Source of the DNA: Geitlerinema sp. BBD 1991-9
GTDB taxonomy: Bacteria > Cyanobacteriota > Cyanobacteriia > Cyanobacteriales > Geitlerinemataceae
Length of the DNA: 64,000 nucleotides
Assembly (NCBI GenBank): GCA_001657325.1
Contig: LWRO01000003.1
Span: forward strand, 124,001 to 188,000
Reading direction: 5' to 3'
The translations under genes were made by a program, and so were the position numbers. The first letter of the stretch is position 1, and every line of letters starts with the position of its first letter. Of the stretch, positions 17,341 to 26,390 are shown in pieces. The notes below the pieces were generated by a model that worked only from the letters and a program-made list of their open reading frames with translations, made no database searches and had not been told where the DNA came from.

Positions 17341-20300
17341 TTAGGGAATTGAGGAAAGTTCCCGAGAATTCTCCTCGCCTTGAGTTGCGAAGATGCTGTC
17401 TAGCTGCTCCGTAACCCGGCGCGGTTTGGGCATGAGCCATCGACCGAACTGAGCGTAAAGTGCCGGAATCACCAGCAACGTTAACGCGGTAGAAGTAAAT
17501 AAACCCCCTAAAACCACGGTGGCTAACGGCTGCAAGATTTCATTTCCCGCCCCGGTTGCCAGTGCCAGCGGTAGCATCCCTAAAGCGGACGTGAAGGCGG
17601 TCATGAGAATGGCGTTGACTCGTTCCATCGAGCCTTTCGTCACCGCTTGTTGCAGGGACATTCGATCGGCAAACTTGCGGTTGTAGTTATCCACCAATAG
17701 CAAACCGTTGCGAACCGCAACCCCGAACAGGGTAATAAAGCCGATGAGAGAGGCAACAGACAGCACGCCGCCAGTGAGCAGAATCGCCACGATTCCACCG
17801 ACAATCGCCAGGGGGAGATTGAGCATAATGGCGATCGTTGCCGGTAGCGACTTGACCGAGAAGTACATCAGCACCGAGATGGCAATGGCGGCCAGGATGC
17901 TGAAGACAACGAGATTACGGGTCGCTCGCTGCTCGGACTCAAATTGTCCGCCATACTGAATAAAGTAGCCTTTGGGAAGCTCGACCTGTTGCCGAATCCG
18001 AGTTTGAATGTCACTGACGACACTGCCGAGATCCCGTTTGGCGACGTTGGCAGATACGACAATCAGACGAGAGACGTTTTCCCGATTGACGAGGTTCGGC
18101 CCCGTTCCGTAGTCCACATCGGCGACGGTGTCGAGGGAGACGGTTTCTCCCGTGGCGGTGCTGATGGGAATCGATCGCATGGCATCGAGGTTGCTACGGG
18201 CTTGGGGTTGCAACCCCACTAAAATGTCAGAACGCCGTCGATCGTCGATCGCCTGGGAAACCACCCGACCGTTCAACGCCGTTTCGACCACCGCCGCCAG
18301 TTGTTCCATGGTGAGGCCGTAGGCGGCCGCCGCTTGGCGATCGAACTGAATATGTACCTGGCGTACCGAGACTTGCGGTTCGAGTTGTAAATCCACCACA
18401 CCGGGAATCGGTTCGATGGTGTCGCGCACCTGTTCTCCCAGAGAACGCAATTGCTCTAAATCAGAGCCGAAGATTTTAATGGCGATCGCACTTCGGACAC
18501 CTGAGAGAACTTCGTCCATGCGGTGAGAAATAAAGCCGCCGACGTTCGGCGCCACACCGGGAAGCTGATTAAACGCCGATCGCAGGGTTTCCAAGCTGGC
18601 TTCTCGATCTTGCATGGCGCGATCGCTCAACTCGATATCGACGTGGGCGATATTGACCCCAGCACCATCCGCATCCCCCGGAGTTCGCCCAGCCCGCACC
18701 TGTACCCATTCAAACAGAGGATTGTCTTGGAGCGTGGTTTGCAGAGCCATACCCGCCCCCACCGTCATATCCAGAGACCCCCCCGGAAACAGCACCATGG
18801 AATTCACCAAGGCTTTTTCCTGAAACTCTGGCAAAAACACCCGACCGAGGGACGGAAGAACCGAAACCGCCAGGATTAAACTCGCTAAAGCCAGTCCCAA
18901 AATCAGTTTTGGAACCTTCATCGCAAACTTCAAACAAGGGCGATAGAGACGTTTGGCCCAGCGGGAAACGAACGTACCTTCCTGCGAAAGGGGGCGGTTC
19001 GCCAGCAGAATGGCGCACAGAGCCGGAGACAGCGTCATCGCCACCAGCGTCGAGGCACAAATCGAGACGAGGTAGGCAATACCCATCGGTGCAAAAATTC
19101 GACCTTCTACACCCGTCAGACTGAAAATGGGGGCGAAAACCACGACAATAATCGCCGTTGAAAACAGCACCGCCATGCGCACCTCGGCTGAGGTTTCGTA
19201 CACGACGCGAAAGGGATGCTTGGGATAGCCACTGGCTTGATTTTGTCGCAACCCGCGATAGCAGTTTTCCATATCGACGATCGAATCGTCCACCACTGAC
19301 CCGATCGCAACGACGAGACCGCCTAAGGTCATGGTATTGATACCGAGACCGAAGGCATTCATCAGCATCAGTCCGACCAGCAGGGACAGCGGAATCGCAC
19401 TCAGGGCGATCGAGGCGGTTCGCCAGTTCATCAAAAATAACAGCATGACGATCGAGACGATCGCAACCCCTTGGAGCAACGAACCGCTGACGTTTCGCAC
19501 CGCCGTTTCAATAAAATTAGCCTGTCGGAAACTGGTTGCTACCCGTACATCTGGCGGAAAAGAGTCTTGAAGATTGGCGATCGCGGCTTCGACATTTTTC
19601 GTCACGGTGGGAGTATCGACTTGAGGTTGTTTCGTCACCAGTAACACCACCGCCGGCTGACCGTTAAAACTCGCATCCCCCCGCTTGAGTGCCGCACCGG
19701 TTTTGACTTCAGCCACATCCTCGAGCAACACCGGCCCCTCTTCCCCAACGGCCACCACCGATTGCCGTAAATCCTCAATGGAGGAGACTTGCCCCATACC
19801 GCGCACCAACAATTCCTGACCGCCGCCGATTAAGAAGCCGCCGGGTGCGTTGGCGTTCGAGCCTCGGGCCGCCGCCGTCACGCGATCGAGGGGAATACTT
19901 AAGGCTTGTAACTTCGCCGGATCGACCAAAACTTGCTCTTGTCGTTCGTCCCCGCCGTACACGGTAATTTGAGTGACGCCCGCTACAGAGAGAACTTGGC
20001 TGCCCAAGGTATCCTTCACGAACTGCCGCAGTTCCATCAGGGATGTTTGCCCTCCCTCCTCCACGGTAAAGGCGTACTGCAAAACCGTTCCCAGCGGCGA
20101 CGCTAAAGGCGAAATTTCCGGCGGGTGAATGCCTTCGGGAAGCTGGCTAGAGGCTTCTTGTAGCCGTTCGGTGACGGACTGTCGCGCCCGAGAAATCTCT
20201 GTATCGCGATCGAACACCACTTGCACGATCGACAGTCCCACTCTAGAAGAAGAGCGCACGACGGTTACGCCAGGGAGTCCGTTGACGGCGTTTTCGATGG

Positions 20301-20505
20301 GGACGGTAATCTGGGCTTCTACTTCTTCGGGAGCTAGTCCCACCGCTTCCGTTTGAATTTCAACTTGGGGCGGTGCAAATTCGGGAAAGACATCTAAGGG
20401 CATTTGAGAAATGGAAAAAATGCCCCAAACACTCGCGAAGATGGCACCGCAGACCACCAGCCAGCGCTGAAGAATCGACCATTTCAGAATTCGATCGAGT
20501 ATCAT
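17341..20505 (-). CDS. heavy-metal RND efflux pump (CusA/CzcA family)
   Basis: A 1054-residue inner-membrane RND pump of usual length, with 12 helices and two large periplasmic loops. In helix 4 the motif reads AIGSVVDDSIVDMEN. The AIG start resembles CusA-type pumps, while the double Asp differs from the DFG...DGA of CzcA, so metal specificity stays open. ATG 20505 is preferred, with GGAG 8 bases before it; GTG 20511 is the alternative. The short adaptor gene lies 11 bases upstream and the regulators at 21367-23426 diverge from it, as in cyanobacterial nrs and cop loci. It likely exports a transition metal out of the cell. Confidence 0.9.
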   Translation of the reverse strand: MILDRILKWSILQRWLVVCGAIFASVWGIFSISQMPLDVFPEFAPPQVEIQTEAVGLAPEEVEAQITVPIENAVNGLPGVTVVRSSSRVGLSIVQVVFDRDTEISRARQSVTERLQEASSQLPEGIHPPEISPLASPLGTVLQYAFTVEEGGQTSLMELRQFVKDTLGSQVLSVAGVTQITVYGGDERQEQVLVDPAKLQALSIPLDRVTAAARGSNANAPGGFLIGGGQELLVRGMGQVSSIEDLRQSVVAVGEEGPVLLEDVAEVKTGAALKRGDASFNGQPAVVLLVTKQPQVDTPTVTKNVEAAIANLQDSFPPDVRVATSFRQANFIETAVRNVSGSLLQGVAIVSIVMLLFLMNWRTASIALSAIPLSLLVGLMLMNAFGLGINTMTLGGLVVAIGSVVDDSIVDMENCYRGLRQNQASGYPKHPFRVVYETSAEVRMAVLFSTAIIVVVFAPIFSLTGVEGRIFAPMGIAYLVSICASTLVAMTLSPALCAILLANRPLSQEGTFVSRWAKRLYRPCLKFAMKVPKLILGLALASLILAVSVLPSLGRVFLPEFQEKALVNSMVLFPGGSLDMTVGAGMALQTTLQDNPLFEWVQVRAGRTPGDADGAGVNIAHVDIELSDRAMQDREASLETLRSAFNQLPGVAPNVGGFISHRMDEVLSGVRSAIAIKIFGSDLEQLRSLGEQVRDTIEPIPGVVDLQLEPQVSVRQVHIQFDRQAAAAYGLTMEQLAAVVETALNGRVVSQAIDDRRRSDILVGLQPQARSNLDAMRSIPISTATGETVSLDTVADVDYGTGPNLVNRENVSRLIVVSANVAKRDLGSVVSDIQTRIRQQVELPKGYFIQYGGQFESEQRATRNLVVFSILAAIAISVLMYFSVKSLPATIAIMLNLPLAIVGGIVAILLTGGVLSVASLIGFITLFGVAVRNGLLLVDNYNRKFADRMSLQQAVTKGSMERVNAILMTAFTSALGMLPLALATGAGNEILQPLATVVLGGLFTSTALTLLVIPALYAQFGRWLMPKPRRVTEQLDSIFATQGEENSRELSSIP

Positions 20506-20516
20506 CGTCACGTCTC

Positions 20517-21086
20517 CTATCGGCGCTTGTTGCCATTACTCAGCAGTACCCAACTCCCCCCAATGGCAACGAGAGCCGTCAAACCCCCCAGTGCCACGAA
20601 GGGCATGATGGGAAAACTCGACTCAGAGGTAGTTGCTGTTGTCTCTGTTGGCGCTTCCGTCTGGGTTTCAGCCACTTCTGAAGGCTGAGCGCGACGAGAT
20701 TGAGCGTATAGTGTGAGTCCTCCTTGGACGACTAATTCTTCTCCGACGGAAAGTCCTTCTGTAATCTCGATCGCATCGTTTTGAGTCGCACCGGTTACGA
20801 CTTCCACGGGTTCATAAAAATTTTCGTATCGAACAAATACATAGGTTTTGTCATTGTCCTCGACGAGAGCCGTCACGGGTATCCAAACAGTAGAACTACC
20901 GTCTGATGCGGGTTCGATGGGGTCAACCTGAATTCCGAGTTGGCGGTCTGTCGTCTCTTGAACTCGAACGCGCTGAACATCACCAGTGGCTTGAAATTCA
21001 TCTCCGTGACCGACATGGCCAAAAGCTGGAAGCGTTACACAGAGAATGGCGCTCAGGATGGCGCTTCTCAACCAAACAGATTTCAT
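20517..21086 (-). CDS. short RND adaptor-like protein with a C-terminal membrane anchor
   Basis: A 189-residue protein from ATG 21086, behind GAGGAAA; a start at 21110 is possible. A signal peptide (about 1-22) is followed by a His-rich HVGHGDEF motif that may bind metal. A membrane-fusion-protein-like beta region follows (VWIPVTALVEDNDKTYVFV, then VTGATQNDAIEITEGL and GLTLYAQSRR), then a Thr/Glu linker and a C-terminal helix (about 160-182). Compared with normal adaptors (about 350-450 residues) it lacks the helical hairpin and lipoyl halves. It is probably co-transcribed with the pump. Confidence 0.75.
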   Translation of the reverse strand: MKSVWLRSAILSAILCVTLPAFGHVGHGDEFQATGDVQRVRVQETTDRQLGIQVDPIEPASDGSSTVWIPVTALVEDNDKTYVFVRYENFYEPVEVVTGATQNDAIEITEGLSVGEELVVQGGLTLYAQSRRAQPSEVAETQTEAPTETTATTSESSFPIMPFVALGGLTALVAIGGSWVLLSNGNKRR

Positions 21087-21245
21087 GGGCGATTTCCTCA
21101 CAAGAAACACAATAGAAACGACTTTAGTTCGACTAAAAAACCTCTGAAGTCAACCTCGACTCAAAGCTTTTAAAGTTTGACAGAGCAGACATGAAATTCA
21201 GGTGAAATTGGCGATGCTTTTGTAGAATTGGGGCGAGGTCGGGGT

Positions 21246-21345
21246 TGCATCTCACTTTTGCGCTCGGAACCCCTCCGCCTTCGGCGGAGGGGTTCCGAGC
21301 GCTCAGTCGAGCCGTGGAGGGGTCTTTCTACGAAATTGAGATGCA
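21246..21345. mobile_element. MITE-like hairpin repeat, copy 1
   Basis: A 100-base element framed by TGCATCTCA and TGAGATGCA. Inside is a 20-bp perfect stem (21260-21279 with 21283-21302) around a 3-base loop. The right part ends TTCTACGAAATTGAGATGCA. The copy at 30262-30364 shares both ends and the CCCCTCCGCC core. It sits in the divergent promoter region between the metal pump and its presumed regulators. Confidence 0.75.
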
Positions 21346-21366
21346 CCCGAGGTCGGTGCAGAGGTG

Positions 21367-22065
21367 ATGATGCGAATTTTGTTAGTGGAAGACGAGCCGG
21401 GTTTGGGCGAGGCCATCAAGCGCGTGTTGGTTAACGAGAAATACGTTGTCGATTGGGTTCAGGACGGAACGCAAGCTTGGTACTATCTGGAGAGTCAATG
21501 GACGGATTACACCGTCGCCGTTCTGGACTGGATGCTACCGGGTTTGTCGGGGTTGGAGCTATGTCAACGGTTGCGATCGAATCAAAATCCTTTACCCGTT
21601 CTCATGCTCACGGCGCTCGGTCAACCGGAACAGCGAGTGGAAGGACTGGATGCAGGTGCTGACGACTATCTGGTTAAGCCGTTCGTAATGGAGGAACTGT
21701 TGGCCAGACTGCGCGCGCTTCAGCGGCGCTCCCCAGAAATACAATCTCCGGTCTTATCAGTTGGGGCTTTTACCCTCGATTCGGGGAACAGTACGTTACG
21801 AGTGTGTCAGCCCGGACAGCCCGAACAATCGATCGAGCTGACGGTGAAGGAGTTTCAAATTTTGGCGTATCTGATGCAGCAGTGCGATCGAATTATTCCC
21901 GGAAGTAAGTTGCGATCGCAGCTTTGGGATATTGACTCGGATGTCATCAGCAATGTCGTCGCCGCTCAAATTCGTCTGTTGCGGCGCAAGTTCGCCCGTT
22001 ATGGTTGTGACTGTCCGATCGAAACCGTTCCCCGTAAAGGCTACCGCTTTAATTCTCCCCAATGA
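21367..22065 (+). CDS. OmpR-family response regulator
   Basis: A 232-residue regulator. The receiver domain shows the acidic pair in LLVEDEPGLG, the phospho-acceptor Asp in AVLDWMLPG and the lysine in YLVKPF. The C-terminal winged-helix domain (about 130-230) ends in ETVPRKGYRFN. The start may be ATG 21367 or 21370; GTG 21364 is also in frame. Its stop overlaps the kinase start by 4 bases, so the pair is translationally coupled. Being divergent from a metal RND pump, it is likely its metal-responsive activator, like NrsR or CopR. Confidence 0.93.
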   Translation: MMRILLVEDEPGLGEAIKRVLVNEKYVVDWVQDGTQAWYYLESQWTDYTVAVLDWMLPGLSGLELCQRLRSNQNPLPVLMLTALGQPEQRVEGLDAGADDYLVKPFVMEELLARLRALQRRSPEIQSPVLSVGAFTLDSGNSTLRVCQPGQPEQSIELTVKEFQILAYLMQQCDRIIPGSKLRSQLWDIDSDVISNVVAAQIRLLRRKFARYGCDCPIETVPRKGYRFNSPQ

Positions 22066-23426
22066 GTCGTCGTCTCTTTCGTCGCAGTCGTCTTCGTCTC
22101 TCGTTATGGTACGCCGGCGTTACGGGAATCGTTTTCGGTCTGTCTGGGTTGGGGGTTTATCGAGCCTCGATTCAGGCTCGTTGGGTTGCGTTAGAGCGCG
22201 AAATCGAATCGATCGCCGGAACGCTACACGATAGCGTCGAACCTTTATTACCTAGCTCTGAAAATCCAACCACAGTCTTACACCAGATTTTCCCGGAACT
22301 TTGTTTGGTCGGGCAACCCTGCGACACAACGTCAACGCTGATTCAGCGCCATACAATCGGTATTAGCGATCGCAGCACTTACTATATTCGCCTGTTCGAC
22401 GATCGAGGAAATCTCTTAGGCTTCTCTCCCAACCACCCCTCCGAACCCGCCGCTCTGACACCGAATCCTTGGCAAACCGTTCGACTTCCGGAGGGCGATC
22501 GCTATCGTCAGTTTACGATCGTACTTCACCGCATCAACCCTCAAGATCCGTCTTCGTCGGAGTGGGGTTATTTGCAAATCGGTCGCTCTCTGGCTCCCTT
22601 TGATGCTGAAGTGGCGCGTACTCGGCGGATTTTGCTGTTGGGACTCCCGCTCGTATTGGGGTTGATTGCAGTGTCTGGCTGGTGGCTTTCGGGAATCGCC
22701 ATGCAGCCGATTTACCACTCTTACCAGCAACAGCAACAGTTTACAGCGGATGCCGCTCACGAACTCCGAACCCCTCTCGCCAGCCTTTTGGCGACTATCG
22801 AATCTCTGCGGCGAGTCCCACCCACTTCTCCGGAAGATGCTACAAACCTGCTCTCTCAAATTGAAAAGCAGGGTCGCCGCATCAGCCATTTAATTGCTGA
22901 GTTATTGAATTTGGCGAATCTCGATCGAGCCTCGTCTTCACCGTTGCAAGCTTGCTGTTTAAATGACATTGTTAGCGATTTGGTCGAGGAGTTTTCAGAA
23001 CTGGCGGATGAGGCGGATCTTCAGCTTTCGAGCTGTATTCCTCAACTGTCAATTTTCGTGATGGGTAACGAACAACAGCTCTATCGGTTAATTTCAAACT
23101 TAATCGCCAATGCCATTCAATATACTCTTGCGGGGGGAACGGTGCAGGTAGATTTAGGATGGCGCGATCGAACAGCTTATTTGAAGATCGAGGACACGGG
23201 AATTGGGCTGTCTCCGGAAGATTGCAAGCGCATTTTCGATCGCTTTTATCGAGTCGATCGCGATCGATCTCGTCAAACGGGGGGTAACGGTTTGGGATTG
23301 GCCATTGCTCGGGCGATCGCTCAACTCCACGATGGTCAGTTGAGTGTCGAAAGTCAACTCGATCGAGGCAGCACTTTTATTTTAAAGTTGCCGATCCTGT
23401 CTTTTGGCACTCACACTCAGTATTAA
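22062..23426 (+). CDS. sensor histidine kinase partner of the response regulator
   Basis: A 454-residue membrane kinase. Two helices (about 14-36 and 190-212) flank an extracytoplasmic sensor of about 150 residues without recognisable fold. HisKA has the phospho-acceptor in FTADAAHELRTPLASL. HATPase follows with an N-box (NLIANAIQYT), a DTGIGLSPEDCKRIFDRFY segment and GGNGLGLAIA. It overlaps the regulator gene by ATGA. From context it probably senses periplasmic metal and controls the divergent pump. Confidence 0.93.
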   Translation: MSRRLFRRSRLRLSLWYAGVTGIVFGLSGLGVYRASIQARWVALEREIESIAGTLHDSVEPLLPSSENPTTVLHQIFPELCLVGQPCDTTSTLIQRHTIGISDRSTYYIRLFDDRGNLLGFSPNHPSEPAALTPNPWQTVRLPEGDRYRQFTIVLHRINPQDPSSSEWGYLQIGRSLAPFDAEVARTRRILLLGLPLVLGLIAVSGWWLSGIAMQPIYHSYQQQQQFTADAAHELRTPLASLLATIESLRRVPPTSPEDATNLLSQIEKQGRRISHLIAELLNLANLDRASSSPLQACCLNDIVSDLVEEFSELADEADLQLSSCIPQLSIFVMGNEQQLYRLISNLIANAIQYTLAGGTVQVDLGWRDRTAYLKIEDTGIGLSPEDCKRIFDRFYRVDRDRSRQTGGNGLGLAIARAIAQLHDGQLSVESQLDRGSTFILKLPILSFGTHTQY

Positions 23427-23496
23427 AGTCGCTCGGTAGAATGCTCGATCGAGGCTTCTTTTTCGACCAACTCATTTTCGGAAACACTCAATTCCT

Positions 23497-25728
23497 CTAA
23501 CGGTTTTGTAAAGCACGTCTTTGCAGAATCGGAGGTCGTACCAATGCTTTGAGTAAGTATCCTAAAGAGCGCAATTCTCCGGGGGTTTTTTGACGTTCCC
23601 ACTGTCCCGGTTGACAGAACAATAGTTCGATGAGTTTTCGGTGTTGTTGTGTTGTCAGTTTGTCGAACGATATTTCGACAAAGATACCATTATTGGTGTC
23701 GCGAAGTCGATCGATCGTCCCGACAAGTTGTAAGTCTTCCTCAAACAGGTGCAAGTCAACAGAATCCCCAATACTGTCCAAGTTTTGGCACCCTGTTAAC
23801 TTCACCGTTGCACCAATTTCAGAAAGTTCGATCGTTTCTCCCGTGATGTTTCGATCGATCCACTTCAGCGTAACCCATCGTCGCACCGGGAAACTCGGAT
23901 AGTTTGTTGGATTGGGTGCGTCAATAAAGCTCAGAACGGCTAAGCCTAGAAAAATCAGGTTGTACAGTCCCCAGAGGAGTCCGAGTTTGGCGCTGTTGAG
24001 ATCGGTAGAAATTCCGAGAGAAGCATCGATCGAATGTCGAGACAATTGAGCGAGCGTCACGATATTAAATCCCCAACCGACAGCAGTAAATACGAAGACG
24101 GCGATTGCAGGAAGTGCCAATTTCCAATTCAACACGAATCGATCGTTTGAAATGCCTTTCGGTGTAACTTTGAATCCTTGAGAAAACGGGCTGATTAGCG
24201 TTTGTACGATCGAAACTGAAATCGGAAAACTCGTGACGAGTCCGTACACGCCAGACAGTAACGCCGATCTCGATCGATAGTTCAACCAAGTGTACGTTGC
24301 TAAATTTACCATGTAGTAAGGTAGAAAATACGCCAACCAATCTTCAGGAATCACTTGGATTGGAAGAACGCCCAAGAAGTAGTAACCCAGTGGAACAATT
24401 AAGAAATAAACCTGCCACAAACTGTTAAACCATTGTAGAATTCCTTCTAAATGAGCGATTCGCTGACGCAATGTCAAGCCCGGAATTGTGAGGGGATTGT
24501 GGGGAAGGAAAAACGATTGTAAGGTACCTCGAACCCATCGCTGGCGTTGAGCGATGTGGGCGGAAATATTTTCTGCGGCTAATCCTGCACTAAGACTTTC
24601 ATCGAGATAGATGACGCGATAGCCGTTTGCAGATAAGCGAATTCCGGTAAAGTAATCTTCACCAAGGGTATTGGTGACGAAATTTCCCACTTCGGCCAAT
24701 GCTTGACGGCGCACGACGAAAGCGCTTCCATAACAGAGGGAACTTTCAGCTCCATCTCGCAGTTTTTGATAGTGGCGAGAAAAGACTTCGACTTCGTGGG
24801 GAAAGACTCCTTCTAAGCCTAAGTTTCGAGAAACGAGATCGTCGTTATAGAAATGTTGGTGTGTTTGCACCATCCCAATATCGGGTTCTTGGAAAAAGCC
24901 GACCGTTTTTAGGAGAAAGTCCTGCGTGGGAACGAAATCGGCATCGAAAACTAATACGAGTTCGCTGTTGGTTCGATCGAGGGCGTGATTGAGGTTTCCC
25001 GCTTTAGCATTTTTGTTATCGGGACGTATGACGTACTCACAGCCGAGTTCTTCAGTTAAAGTTTTAATTTCAGGGCGGCGCGTGTCGTCGAGGAGATAAA
25101 TTGTTTTGTGGGGATAGTCAATGGCTTGGCAACCGACTATCGTGCGCCTTAAAATGGTATCTGGCTCATTATAACTCGGAATTAAAATATCGACATTTGG
25201 TTGATATTTTCCAATTGCTACAGTTTTAGATAAACGAACTGAATCTTGTCGTCGATCTCGCTCCCGAAGTGCCAAAAAAAGTTGAATTCCGTAGCTAGAC
25301 AGTATCCATGTTTCCATACCCAAGAGCAGTACGCTAAATACACTTGACAGTGTCGTGTCAAAATTTAAAGTAAAGATCGATCGCCACAATAAATAACGCA
25401 AAATCAGCGATAAAAGTAATGCAATAATAGTAACTTTCGACCAAAGTCGAGGCTTGGGTGAAATTTTCATCGTTAAAGCAACGATCGAAAGACAAGTGGC
25501 AGTTACAAAAATTCCATTTTCGCTCGGATTTTTAAAGCTCCCTTGAGGAACGATCGAAGCCCAAATTTCAGTGAAAGTTGTGAGAATTGATGTCGTATCG
25601 AAATAGCAATGAACGATATAGGTAACACCCAATGTTACGAGTCCGACAAGAACCCAAAACAGCTGAGAAAACCAACGCTGTACTCCAAATGGCTTTTGTC
25701 GCTTGAATTGTGTTAAAACCATATCCAA
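23497..25728 (-). CDS. cellulose-synthase-like glycosyltransferase (GT2) with degenerate PilZ end
   Basis: A 743-residue membrane processive transferase. Several N-terminal helices precede a GT2 core with DDTRRPEIK, the DxD motif in VFDADFVP, a GEDYF acceptor motif and QRQRWVRG. Further helices follow. The C-terminal about 120 residues look like PilZ (ETIELSEIGATVKL ... VEISFDKLTTQQ), but no RxxxR c-di-GMP motif is visible, so signal binding is doubtful. The layout matches BcsA and cyanobacterial cellulose or beta-glucan synthases. No BcsB or BcsC partners are nearby. Confidence 0.85.
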   Translation of the reverse strand: MDMVLTQFKRQKPFGVQRWFSQLFWVLVGLVTLGVTYIVHCYFDTTSILTTFTEIWASIVPQGSFKNPSENGIFVTATCLSIVALTMKISPKPRLWSKVTIIALLLSLILRYLLWRSIFTLNFDTTLSSVFSVLLLGMETWILSSYGIQLFLALRERDRRQDSVRLSKTVAIGKYQPNVDILIPSYNEPDTILRRTIVGCQAIDYPHKTIYLLDDTRRPEIKTLTEELGCEYVIRPDNKNAKAGNLNHALDRTNSELVLVFDADFVPTQDFLLKTVGFFQEPDIGMVQTHQHFYNDDLVSRNLGLEGVFPHEVEVFSRHYQKLRDGAESSLCYGSAFVVRRQALAEVGNFVTNTLGEDYFTGIRLSANGYRVIYLDESLSAGLAAENISAHIAQRQRWVRGTLQSFFLPHNPLTIPGLTLRQRIAHLEGILQWFNSLWQVYFLIVPLGYYFLGVLPIQVIPEDWLAYFLPYYMVNLATYTWLNYRSRSALLSGVYGLVTSFPISVSIVQTLISPFSQGFKVTPKGISNDRFVLNWKLALPAIAVFVFTAVGWGFNIVTLAQLSRHSIDASLGISTDLNSAKLGLLWGLYNLIFLGLAVLSFIDAPNPTNYPSFPVRRWVTLKWIDRNITGETIELSEIGATVKLTGCQNLDSIGDSVDLHLFEEDLQLVGTIDRLRDTNNGIFVEISFDKLTTQQHRKLIELLFCQPGQWERQKTPGELRSLGYLLKALVRPPILQRRALQNR

Positions 25729-26023
25729 AAAATCTCAATACGTTTCGATCTCGATGCCAAATTGAGCGCGAGAAAGATGAAGGAATAAAAGATAAGCTGT
25801 TTTTATATTAACTTTTATTGAGCATAATTGACAAGCTCGGAATCGGAGAGAATCAATGAAGCGAATGCAAGAATTTTGCAATCCGTCTATGTAAACGTAC
25901 GCCAAGCTTAAAAATCTGGATTTCGTTCGATCGAAAGTTTTGTTTTCACCTGATTTGCGTGTACGATCGCAACAGAGAGTGATTTCGACCGATCTCGATC
26001 GTCGAACGGGAGTTACCAAAGAA

Positions 26024-26293
26024 ATGTCTAGAGAAGCTGTCTTGAGCTTTTTTAAAGCTGCTTCACAGGATCGAACCTTACGTCAAGTTTTGGGCGAAAC
26101 CGTCACCGCACCGGAAGATTTCGTCGAGGTAGCGCGAACGAACGGTTTCGAGTTCACGCGGGAAGATTTAGCAACGGCACTCCTTCCCATTAACGAACAG
26201 CTGAACCGCCTCGAAATCCCTCCCGGTATGGGAAGCTCGTCGGCATTTATCGAAGAATTATTACGTCTACTTCACGAAATCGGAACGATTTGA
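26024..26293 (+). CDS. Nif11-domain small protein
   Basis: An 89-residue protein from ATG 26024. The N-terminal about 50 residues match the Nif11 pattern: MSREAVLSFFKAASQDRTLR, then FVEVARTNGFEFTREDL. Nif11 domains occur as stand-alone proteins and as leaders of RiPP precursors. Here the tail lacks a clear Gly-Gly cleavage site or a Cys/Ser/Thr-rich core, and no modification enzyme is adjacent, so a stand-alone role is more likely. Its function is unknown. Confidence 0.75.
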   Translation: MSREAVLSFFKAASQDRTLRQVLGETVTAPEDFVEVARTNGFEFTREDLATALLPINEQLNRLEIPPGMGSSSAFIEELLRLLHEIGTI

Positions 26294-26390
26294 CTGAGTT
26301 TGGGATACCCCGTTGCTTCGATCGAACCCCACACTCGACAATCCCAAACTGTAAATTGCTGTTAGGCTCCTAATCGCAAACCGTCAATCG

